Assembly: GCF_034808145.1 (NCBI RefSeq)
Contig: NZ_JAXHGM010000002.1
Coordinates: 372,001 to 436,000 of the forward strand
Reading direction: 5' to 3'
DNA length: 64,000 bases
From: Halorubellus sp034808145
Lineage (GTDB): Archaea > Halobacteriota > Halobacteria > Halobacteriales > Natrialbaceae
In this document: piece after piece, positions 33,298 through 40,546 of the stretch
Numbering within the stretch: the stretch's first letter is position 1
Layout: every line of letters starts with the position of its first letter
Translations under genes and position numbers: made by a program
The notes under the pieces: model-generated
The model's input: the letters and a program-made list of their open reading frames with translations, nothing else
Told to the model about the DNA's origin: nothing
Databases searched by the model: none

Positions 33298-33319
33298 ACG
33301 AGGCGCCTTCGGCTCCCCG

Positions 33320-34150
33320 TCAGTCGCCGGTCCGGAACGAGTAGTCCAGGGTGGGCGCGGAGTGCGTCAGACTCCCCATGGAGATGACGTCGACGCCCGC
33401 GTCGGCGTACGCGGGGACGTCACCGGTGGTGATGCCGCCGGAGGCCTCGACGAGGACGTTCCGACCGGCCGCGACGGCGGCGTCGTGGACCGCGTCCGCG
33501 GTCACGGCGGTCTCCTCGGGCGGCATGTTGTCGAGCAGGACGACGTCCGCGCCGGCGTCGACGGCACGAACCGCCTCCTCGCGCGTCTCCGCCTCGACCT
33601 CCACCTTCGTCGCGAACGACGCGCGCTCCCGGAAGTGCGCAACCGCGTCCTCGAGCCCCATCTCCGCGACGTGGTTGTCCTTCACCATCACCATGTGCGA
33701 GAGGTCGAGGCGGTGCGTGTCGCCGCCGCCGGCGACCACCGCGCGCTTCTCGACGCCACGCAATCCCGGCGTCGTCTTCCGGGTCGCCGCGATGGCGACG
33801 TCGTCGCTGAACTCGGCCGCGGCGTCGACCGCGCGCCGCGTCCGCGTCGCCACGCCGGACGCGTGCCCCGCGACGTTCACCGCGACCCGCTCGCCGCGGA
33901 GGGTCTCCCGGGCCGACCCCGCGGTCCGCAGGACGACGTCGCCCGGTTCGACGCGGTCGCCGTCGTCGACGCGCGCCGTGACGTCGACGTCCAGGTACGC
34001 GAACACCGCCTCGGCGGCGTCCATGCCGGCGGCGACGCCGGATTCCTTCGCGACGAGCCGCCCGCGCGCGTCGCCGGGCACGTCGTTCGTCACGTCGTGG
34101 TGGCCGACGTCCTCGCGCAGCCACCGCTCGACGTCCGCGTCCGTGATCAT
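33320..34150 (-). CDS. nadC: Nicotinate-nucleotide pyrophosphorylase (quinolinate phosphoribosyltransferase)
   Basis: 276 residues (EC 2.4.2.19), converting quinolinate and PRPP to nicotinate mononucleotide. Characteristic parts are A-A-T-R-K-T-T-P-G-L-R (about 147-157), the H-R-L-D-L-S-H-M-V-M-V-K-D-N-H (about 173-187) and V-L-V-E-A-S-G-G-I-T near the end. Last gene of nadA-nadB-nadC, 17 bases after nadB. The start at 34150 is the usual NadC N-terminus (I-T-D-A-D-V-E-R-W-L-R-E-D). Confidence 0.95.
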   Translation of the reverse strand: MITDADVERWLREDVGHHDVTNDVPGDARGRLVAKESGVAAGMDAAEAVFAYLDVDVTARVDDGDRVEPGDVVLRTAGSARETLRGERVAVNVAGHASGVATRTRRAVDAAAEFSDDVAIAATRKTTPGLRGVEKRAVVAGGGDTHRLDLSHMVMVKDNHVAEMGLEDAVAHFRERASFATKVEVEAETREEAVRAVDAGADVVLLDNMPPEETAVTADAVHDAAVAAGRNVLVEASGGITTGDVPAYADAGVDVISMGSLTHSAPTLDYSFRTGD

Positions 34151-34167
34151 CGCGCTCGCCCCCGCAT

Positions 34168-35796
34168 CTACTCCGCCCCCGGTTCCGGCGCGTCGGCCGT
34201 CGGCGTCTCGCCGTCGTGTCCCCCGTCCTCGGCGTCGACGAGGTGGTGACAGCCGACGCTCTCGTCGTTCTCGGCCGCGGCCTTCGCGACGAGGAGCGCG
34301 ACGACGCTCGCGTTCCGGAGCTCGAACAGCGACCGCGTCGTGCGCGTCCGGACGTACGCGTCCACCTCGCCCTTCAACCGTCGGAGCGCCGCCTGCGCGC
34401 GCCCGAGGTCGACGGGGTCGCGGCGGAGGCCGACGCGCTCGCTCATCACGCGCCGGAGCCGCCGGAACTTCTCCGCGGCGAACCGCTCGGGGAGCTCGGG
34501 GTCGCTGTTCCGGTAGTCCGGCGCCTCGACGACGAGGGCGTCCTCGCCGAGCGAGTCGCGAGCGACCGCGTCCCGCCCGGCGCGCAGCCCCCAGACGAGG
34601 CCCTCTAGGAGGCTCGTGGACGCGAGCCGGTTCGCGCCGTGCACGCCGGTCCGCGCGCACTCGCCGACCGCGTACAGCCGGTCGAGGGACGTCCGGCCGT
34701 CGCGGTCGACGTCCACGCCACCGCACAGGAAGTGCTCGCACGGCGTCACCGGGATGCCCTCGGTCCAGTCGACGTCGCGCGCCTCGCACTTCGCGGCCAG
34801 CCCGGGGAACGCCGACTCGAACGGCTCCGCGAGCGGCGAGACGTCGAGGCGTACCTCGCCGGTCGCGTCGCGCTCGGCGTCGACGGCGCGCGCGACGACG
34901 TCCCGCGGCGCGAGCTCCGCGTCCGCGTGATAGTCCGGCATGAACCGCTCGCCGTCGCCGTTCCGGAGGTGCGCGCCCTCGCCGCGGACCGCCTCGGAGA
35001 GCAGGAACGAGTCCGCGCCGTCGTACGCCGTCGGGTGGAACTGCACGAACTCCATGTCCGCGACGTCCGCGCCGGCGAGCGCCGCCATCGCGATACCGTC
35101 GCCCGTCGACCCCGACGGGTTCGTCGACGTCTCGAACAGGTCACCGATACCACCGGTCGCGAGCACCGTCGCGTCCGCGTACACCGCCTCGCCGGCGGGC
35201 GCTCGCGGCGCCAGACCGTCGGCGTCCGCGTTCGCGTCCGCGTCCGCGTCTCCGTGCGCGCTCGCGGCGCGGTCGAGGACGGCGCCGTGCACGCGTCCCT
35301 CGTCCGTGACGAGGTCGAGCGCCGCGGTGTCCTCCAGCACCTCGACGTTCTCGACGTCGGCGAGGTGCGAGAGGAACGGCCGGAGGACGTGCTGGCCGGT
35401 CGCCGCGTCCACGTGCAGGATGCGCTCCTCGCTGTGGGCGGCCTCCCGAGCGAAGTCCAGGCCCTCGCCGGACTCGTCGAACGGCACGTTCAGGGTGTCG
35501 ACGAGGACGTCCGTCACCGCCGCGGACGCCTCCTCGACGAGCACGTCGACCGCCTCGGGGTCCGCCGTCCCCGCGCTCGCGTCCAGGACGTCCCGCTTCA
35601 GCGACTCGGGACGCCCGCGCGTCGTCGCGATACCGCCCTGCGCCCAGTCCGAGGACGCGTCAGCGGGCTTCTGCGCTTTCGTCACGACGAGCACGTCCGC
35701 GCCCGCCCGGGCCGCCGCGAGCGCCGTCGCACACCCCGCGATACCGGACCCGACGACGAGCACGTCCGCCACGCGCGGACTGGTTGCGTCCGTCAT
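34168..35796 (-). CDS. nadB: L-aspartate oxidase
   Basis: 542 residues (EC 1.4.3.16), FAD enzyme of the fumarate reductase/succinate dehydrogenase flavoprotein family, making iminoaspartate from aspartate. The FAD-binding start D-V-L-V-V-G-S-G-I-A-G-C and the S-S-D-W-A-Q-G-G-I-A motif (about 46-55) are clear, as is the active-site G-G-V-D-V-D-R-D-G-R-T-S-L region. A His/Asp-rich tail of about 40 residues extends past the usual end. It is 3 bases after nadA. Confidence 0.95.
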   Translation of the reverse strand: MTDATSPRVADVLVVGSGIAGCATALAAARAGADVLVVTKAQKPADASSDWAQGGIATTRGRPESLKRDVLDASAGTADPEAVDVLVEEASAAVTDVLVDTLNVPFDESGEGLDFAREAAHSEERILHVDAATGQHVLRPFLSHLADVENVEVLEDTAALDLVTDEGRVHGAVLDRAASAHGDADADANADADGLAPRAPAGEAVYADATVLATGGIGDLFETSTNPSGSTGDGIAMAALAGADVADMEFVQFHPTAYDGADSFLLSEAVRGEGAHLRNGDGERFMPDYHADAELAPRDVVARAVDAERDATGEVRLDVSPLAEPFESAFPGLAAKCEARDVDWTEGIPVTPCEHFLCGGVDVDRDGRTSLDRLYAVGECARTGVHGANRLASTSLLEGLVWGLRAGRDAVARDSLGEDALVVEAPDYRNSDPELPERFAAEKFRRLRRVMSERVGLRRDPVDLGRAQAALRRLKGEVDAYVRTRTTRSLFELRNASVVALLVAKAAAENDESVGCHHLVDAEDGGHDGETPTADAPEPGAE

Positions 35797-35799
35797 GAG

Positions 35800-36924
35800 T
35801 CACACCTCCAGCATGCGGTCGAGCGCGACCTGCGCGAGCTCCTTCTCCTCGGGCGCGACCTCGACGACGTTCCGCTCGCGGCCCGCGACCAGCTCCTCGA
35901 GCACCCACGTCAGGTAGTTCGGGTCGATCTGGCGCATCGCGTTGCAGTCCATGCACGCGTCACCGCACAGCGGCAGGACCTCGACCTCGGGATGCCAGCG
36001 GTCCAGGTGCTTCGCGAGGTGGATCTCCGTCCCGATCGCCCACGTGTCGCCCGGGTCGGCGTCGGCGACGGTCTCGCAGATGGTCGCGGTCGACCCGACC
36101 ACGTCCGCGGCCTCGACGACCTCGCGCCGGCACTCGGGGTGCACGACGACGTTCGCGTCCGGCCGCTCCGCGCGCAGGTCAGCGATATGCTCGGCGCTGA
36201 AGCGCTCGTGGACCTGACAGTAGCCGTCCCAGAGGACGATGTCGGCCTCGGCGGCCTCGCTCGCGTCCGCACCCTCGGGGTCCCACGGGTCCCACTCCGC
36301 GATCGAGTCCTCCAAGCCGAGCTCGTACGCCGTGTTCTCACCGAGGTGCTTGTCCGGGAGGAACAGGACCTTGTCGCCGCGCTCGAACGCCCACTCGAAC
36401 GCGTCCGCGGCGTTCGAACTCGTGCAGACGAGGCCGCCCTGCTCCGCGCAGAACGCCTTCAAGTCCGCGTACGAGTTCATGTACGTTATCGGGATGATCT
36501 CCGACTCGGGCGCGGCCGCCGTGATCTCCTCCCACGCGGCGTCCACCTGGAGCGCCTCCGCCATCCCCGCCATCGGACACGACGCCTCCATGCTCGGGAG
36601 GACGACGGACTGGTCGTCGTCCGTGATGATGTCCGCGCTCTCGGCCATGAACGTCACGCCGCCGAAGACGACGTACTCCGCGTCCGCGTTCGCGGCCTCC
36701 TTGCTGAGCTGGTAGGAGTCGCCGACGAAGTCGCTGTGCTCGACGATCTCCCGGCGCTGGTAGTTGTGGCCGAGGACGACGACGTCGTCGCCCAGCTCGG
36801 CCTTCGCCGCCTCGATGCGCTCCCGGCGCTCGGCCTCGTCGAGGTCCCGGTAGGCCTCGGGGAGCTGCTCGAGGTTGTCGTACTTGAAGAGGCTCAACTC
36901 GGTCTCGAACGTCGCGGACTCCAT
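35800..36924 (-). CDS. nadA: Quinolinate synthase, 4Fe-4S enzyme
   Basis: 374 residues (EC 2.5.1.72), condensing iminoaspartate with dihydroxyacetone phosphate into quinolinate. Conserved elements are V-V-L-G-H-N-Y-Q, P-S-M-E-A-S-C-P-M-A-G-M, and the C-terminal C-G-D-A-C-M-D-C-N-A-M that supplies a cluster Cys. The ATG at 36924 is preferred over an in-frame GTG three codons upstream, since it gives the family's usual N-terminus. First gene of the nad operon. Confidence 0.94.
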   Translation of the reverse strand: MESATFETELSLFKYDNLEQLPEAYRDLDEAERRERIEAAKAELGDDVVVLGHNYQRREIVEHSDFVGDSYQLSKEAANADAEYVVFGGVTFMAESADIITDDDQSVVLPSMEASCPMAGMAEALQVDAAWEEITAAAPESEIIPITYMNSYADLKAFCAEQGGLVCTSSNAADAFEWAFERGDKVLFLPDKHLGENTAYELGLEDSIAEWDPWDPEGADASEAAEADIVLWDGYCQVHERFSAEHIADLRAERPDANVVVHPECRREVVEAADVVGSTATICETVADADPGDTWAIGTEIHLAKHLDRWHPEVEVLPLCGDACMDCNAMRQIDPNYLTWVLEELVAGRERNVVEVAPEEKELAQVALDRMLEV

Positions 36925-37133
36925 CTGTGGCACTATCGACTCACCTGTTGTTACTAGCCGCTCAGAGGCCCATATTGAAGAACTTTTCTCTACAAAGCTC
37001 GATACCGGTGAGGTACCACCACCGAATCTCTCCTCGTGGTGGCTGGAAGTTGTGTGTCAACCGTTCGCAGATGAAGGATACCGACGACGCGCGACCGTCG
37101 ACGAAACGTCGGAAAGAGGGCTTCGTCGGTGGG

Positions 37134-38066
37134 TCACGCGGTCGTCTCCTCGTCGCGGGAAGCTGACGCGTCGACGCGCTTGCCGGCGTCCCCACCATGG
37201 GTCGGTCGGAGACCGAGCGCGTCCAGTCGGATCGCTACCTGCCCGGCCTCGACCAGGGCGAACAGTGCCAGAAGCGTGACGGCGTAGACGCCGAACGGCG
37301 AGTCGCCCGGCGTCAACGGGAACGTCGCGCTGGTGACGAACAATCTCTCGAGGGACCACGACTCGGTCCCCGGAGCCGCGTCCCCCATGTCGTAGTGCGA
37401 GTGGTAGTAGACCGACGGGCCGAGTCCGAGCAGCAGGACCCACGGGACGACGCCGTCGACGGCGACGACGTCCTCGACGGTCCACCACGCGACGACGCTC
37501 GCTGCCGCGCCGAGCCACCACGCCGTCGCCGAGCTCGACTGCAGGAACGACCGGCAAGCCGCCAGCCAGCGACCGACCGTCCGACCGGCGCGAGACTCGC
37601 GGACGGACGCCACCACCGCGACGATGTCGCCGTCGCCCGACTCCGCTTCCCGGGAGCGACTGGCGACGTCCGCGTCGCCGTCGTGGAGGACCGCAACCCG
37701 CGCCGACGCCACCAACGCCACCCAGACCCCACCCCATGCGACGCCGACCGCGAGCATCGTCCTCGCGCTCGCGTCGTCGGGCACCGACGTCAGCCACGCC
37801 CACGCCGCGACGAACAGCGAGTACCCGACGCGGGCGCTTGGCGCGTCCGGCCACAGCAGCCCCCACGGGTAGCGAACGTGATAGTAGACGCACGCACCCA
37901 CGGCACCGCCGAGCAACCACGGGACGAAGTCGGGGATGCCCACGACCTCGCCCAGGCCGAACCAGGTCGCGACGCCGACGGCCGCACCGAGCCACCACGC
38001 CGCCGCGGAACTCGACGCGAGGAACGCCGTCGCGCGTCCGGCTGGTGCCCGTCGCTCAGTCGGCAT
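37134..38066 (-). CDS. Membrane protein with internal duplication, 310 aa
   Basis: Two similar halves. S-S-S-A-A-A-W-W-L-G-A-A at about residue 18 recurs as S-S-S-A-T-A-W-W-L-G-A-A at about 177. V-P-W-L-L-G-G-A-V-G-A-C-V-Y-Y-H recurs as V-P-W-V-L-L-L-G-L-G-P-S-V-Y-Y-H. Each half has about four hydrophobic helices; an acidic linker (about 128-150) joins them. The related single-module gene upstream overlaps it by 11 bases. No known family was recognised. The shared Y-Y-H/F-x-x-Y motif at a helix end is the best candidate functional site. Confidence 0.75.
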   Translation of the reverse strand: MPTERRAPAGRATAFLASSSAAAWWLGAAVGVATWFGLGEVVGIPDFVPWLLGGAVGACVYYHVRYPWGLLWPDAPSARVGYSLFVAAWAWLTSVPDDASARTMLAVGVAWGGVWVALVASARVAVLHDGDADVASRSREAESGDGDIVAVVASVRESRAGRTVGRWLAACRSFLQSSSATAWWLGAAASVVAWWTVEDVVAVDGVVPWVLLLGLGPSVYYHSHYDMGDAAPGTESWSLERLFVTSATFPLTPGDSPFGVYAVTLLALFALVEAGQVAIRLDALGLRPTHGGDAGKRVDASASRDEETTA

Positions 38067-38526
38067 CGACGACGCCGGTCGGCGTCCCGCGGTTCGCGTC
38101 CTCGACCTCGCAGTCCTCGTCGCCGCCGTCGCCCTCGCCGTCCGTGTCGAGGACGTCGACGACCGCGGTCACGACGGCGAAGAAGACGACGCTGTACACG
38201 GCCAGGACCGAGACGACCCCGTCCGCGAGCGGGACGTCTTCGGGGACGAGCAGCATCGGGATCGATATCATCGCGAAGTTCCGGAGGAACCCGCGGAGCA
38301 TCCCGTCCTGGCTCCATTCCGACAGGTCGTAGTGCGCGAAGTAGTACGTGCACCCGCCGACGCCGAGCGGGAGGAAGAGGTACTCGAAGAGCGACGGGTC
38401 GGCGTAGTACTCCGCCGCGAACAGCGCCGCTGCACCGACTGCGAGGGCGACGGCGAGGGCGAGCGCGCGACTGGAGCGGAGCGCGCTGACCGGGCCGCGA
38501 AGCCACTTGCGGGGGGAAGGGACCAT
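38056..38526 (-). CDS. Small membrane protein, single copy of the same four-helix module, 156 aa
   Basis: Hydrophobic helices at about residues 18-36, 45-62, 78-95 and 103-122, with G-G-C-T-Y-Y-F-A-H-Y-D at the end of the second. That motif matches the V-Y-Y-H-x-x-Y sites of the following gene. The tail of about 33 residues is acidic. The start at 38526 is supported by a TATA box (minus-strand ATATAC) 27 bases upstream; a start 30 codons earlier lacks this. It overlaps the next gene by 11 bases, so the two proteins are probably made together. Confidence 0.75.
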   Translation of the reverse strand: MVPSPRKWLRGPVSALRSSRALALAVALAVGAAALFAAEYYADPSLFEYLFLPLGVGGCTYYFAHYDLSEWSQDGMLRGFLRNFAMISIPMLLVPEDVPLADGVVSVLAVYSVVFFAVVTAVVDVLDTDGEGDGGDEDCEVEDANRGTPTGVVDAD

Positions 38527-38549
38527 ATCTGACAGTTCCGCTCCTCGAC

Positions 38550-38556
38550 GTATATT
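38550..38556 (-). promoter_or_regulatory. TATA box of the 38.5-37.1 kb membrane-protein operon
   Basis: The minus strand reads GAATATACG, centred 27 bases before the ATG at 38526, consistent with a leaderless mRNA. Confidence 0.55.
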
Positions 38557-38620
38557 CCTTGTGACGTGACGGGGATGGAATCGAGGTCGCTGTGAGTCCG
38601 TCAGCGCGCGTCGCACACCG

Positions 38621-40210
38621 TCAGCGTGCGTCGTACACGACGTCGCCGTCGACGACGGTCATCGCGACGTCGACGTCCCGGAGGGCCTCGGGGTCGACGC
38701 TCCAGGGGTCGTCGTCGAGGACGACGAGGTCCGCGTGCTTCCCGGCCTCGACGGTCCCCATGCGGTCCTCGTCGAACCCGGCGTACGCGCCGCCGAGCGT
38801 GTACGCGCGAAGCGCCTCCGTGACGCTCAGGCGCTGCCCTTCGGCTGGCGCGCTCGCGGCCAGGGACACGCCGAGGAGCGGGTCCATCGGCATCACGTCC
38901 GAGGAGAACGCGAGGTCCACGCCCGCGTCGAGGAGGTCGCGGTAGCGGTTCGACTGCTTCCGGCGTGCCTCGCCGAGACGCTGGTCGTAGAGCCCACCGG
39001 GCTGGGCCCACTGGAGGAAGTTCGGCTGGCAGGACGCGACGACGCCGAGGTCCGCGAACCGCTCGATGTGGTCGTCGGTGACGAGTTCGACGTGCTCGAC
39101 GCGATGCCGGGACTCGCCGGGTTCCTCGGTGCGCTCGTACGCGTCCAGGGTCGCGGTGATCGCCTCGTCACCGATGGCGTGCGCGGTGAACTGGAGCCCG
39201 TGGTCGTCGGCGCGGTCGACGAACGACTGGAGGTCGTCGGGGTCCACCACCCACTCGCCGCGGCCGTCGCCCTCTCGGTCGGCGTCGGCGTCACTGTCAG
39301 CCCCGCTCTCGAGGTGGCGGTCGGGAGCGTCCGCGTACGGCTCGCTGACCTTCGCGGTGCGGCCGCCGAACGACCCGTCCGTGAACGACTTCACGGCACC
39401 GACCTGCACGAACTCGCTCCCGTGGTTCGACGCGAGCCCGGCGTCTTCGAGCGCCTCCAGATGGTCAGTCCAGTAGTTGATGCGGACGCGGAGGTCGAGC
39501 GCGTTCGCGAGGTCGAGCTCGCGGTACACCTTCGGGGCTGGCGACTCGCGGACCATGTCGTGGACGGCGGTGACCCCGTGCTCGTGCGCGTAGTCGCGGG
39601 CCGCACCGAGGAGCTCCCGGGCCTCCTCGCGGTCGACCTCGGTCGCGTCCCAGAGCGGATCGACCGCGCCCTCGACGAGCACGCCAGTGGGTTCGCCGTC
39701 CTCGACCCTGACGTCCGGGTCACTGGGGTCGACGTCGAGCGCGTCGAGCGCGACCGAGTTCACGGCCGCGGTGTGCATGTCCACGCGGAGCGCGGCGACC
39801 GGCTGGTCGCTGCTGACCTCGTCGAGGTCCTCGCGCGTGAGGTAGCGGCCGTCGGCCCACGCGGACTCGTCCCACCCGAACCCGAGCAACCACTCGCGGC
39901 CCCGCGGCGCGTCCGCGTCGAGCGTCGCGACCGCGTCGTCGAGGCTCTCGGCGTCCGAGAGGTCGGCGTACACCTGGTACTGGCCGAGCTGGAGCATGTG
40001 CGTGTGCGCGTCGACGAACCCGGGGAGGAGCGTGCGGCCCCCGCAGTCGACGACGTCGGTCTCTGCGCCGACGAGGAAGTCGACCTCGTACGCGCTGTCG
40101 ACGCGCACGATGCGGCCGTCGCGGACGGCGACGGCCTCGTACGTCTCGTCTGGCTCGGCGAGCGTGTGGACATCCGCGTTCGTGAACACGCGGTCCGCAG
40201 GCGTCGTCAT
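38621..40210 (-). CDS. YtcJ-like metal-dependent amidohydrolase
   Basis: 529 residues of the amidohydrolase 3 family. Metal ligands begin with G-F-V-D-A-H-T-H-M (about 66-74). The family's F-T-D-G-S-F-G-G-R-T-A (about 290-300) follows, then F-T-A-H-A-I-G-D-E-A and H-R-V-E-H-V-E-L. An acidic insert of about 20 residues (near 320-340) looks halophile-specific. YtcJ-like enzymes hydrolyse various amides; the substrate cannot be told. Start M-T-T-P-A-D-R-V-F at 40210. It appears monocistronic. Confidence 0.9.
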   Translation of the reverse strand: MTTPADRVFTNADVHTLAEPDETYEAVAVRDGRIVRVDSAYEVDFLVGAETDVVDCGGRTLLPGFVDAHTHMLQLGQYQVYADLSDAESLDDAVATLDADAPRGREWLLGFGWDESAWADGRYLTREDLDEVSSDQPVAALRVDMHTAAVNSVALDALDVDPSDPDVRVEDGEPTGVLVEGAVDPLWDATEVDREEARELLGAARDYAHEHGVTAVHDMVRESPAPKVYRELDLANALDLRVRINYWTDHLEALEDAGLASNHGSEFVQVGAVKSFTDGSFGGRTAKVSEPYADAPDRHLESGADSDADADREGDGRGEWVVDPDDLQSFVDRADDHGLQFTAHAIGDEAITATLDAYERTEEPGESRHRVEHVELVTDDHIERFADLGVVASCQPNFLQWAQPGGLYDQRLGEARRKQSNRYRDLLDAGVDLAFSSDVMPMDPLLGVSLAASAPAEGQRLSVTEALRAYTLGGAYAGFDEDRMGTVEAGKHADLVVLDDDPWSVDPEALRDVDVAMTVVDGDVVYDAR

Positions 40211-40291
40211 ACCCGAGAGCGACGCCCCGCGTCGGCAAGAGCCTACTGCTCGCGGCGAGCGGCCGGTGCTCGGACCGAACCGGTCGGTCGG

Positions 40292-40350
40292 TAGTGACGC
40301 CGTCCACCGGTCGCGCTGGTCGGCCGATAGTGACGCCGTCCACCGGTCGC
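40292..40350 (+). repeat. Tandem repeat, 23 identical bases, period 36
   Basis: TAGTGACGCCGTCCACCGGT plus CGC at 40292-40314 recurs exactly at 40328-40350. The bases between the copies are also rich in CGGTCGG elements. It lies between the amidohydrolase and the vWA gene. Confidence 0.75.
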
Positions 40351-40518
40351 ACTGGCCCATCGCCAGGCGCTGTCGGAAGGACGTCCGACGGCTGCGAACC
40401 CGTCGGCGTGCCGGGCCGCGGTTTCCAATCCTTCCGGACGTACTGTCAATTACCTAATTTACTGCTGCTTGTAAATACACGCCCTCAGCGGGCATATTTC
40501 TCCAATCAACAGCGGTAG

Positions 40519-40525
40519 ATTTAAC
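40519..40525 (+). promoter_or_regulatory. TATA box of the vWA pilin-like gene
   Basis: ATTTAAC lies about 25 bases before the ATG at 40547, in an AT-rich stretch. This favours the 40547 start and a leaderless transcript. Confidence 0.55.
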
Positions 40526-40546
40526 ATCTATTCGTTCACTACGTCC

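Larger units (their letters stand above)
40211..40546. other. 336-bp divergent intergenic region
   Basis: No gene is seen. It contains a tandem duplication at 40292-40350 and an AT-rich promoter block at about 40440-40545 for the vWA protein gene. Confidence 0.55.

Noticed and set aside
34639..36957. 772-residue plus-strand open frame
   Set aside because: Antisense to nadB and nadA, whose protein motifs are unmistakable.
36960..37133. Possible insertion-sequence end in the AT-richer spacer between nadA and the membrane-protein gene
   Set aside because: No transposase motif, terminal inverted repeats or target duplication could be recognised.
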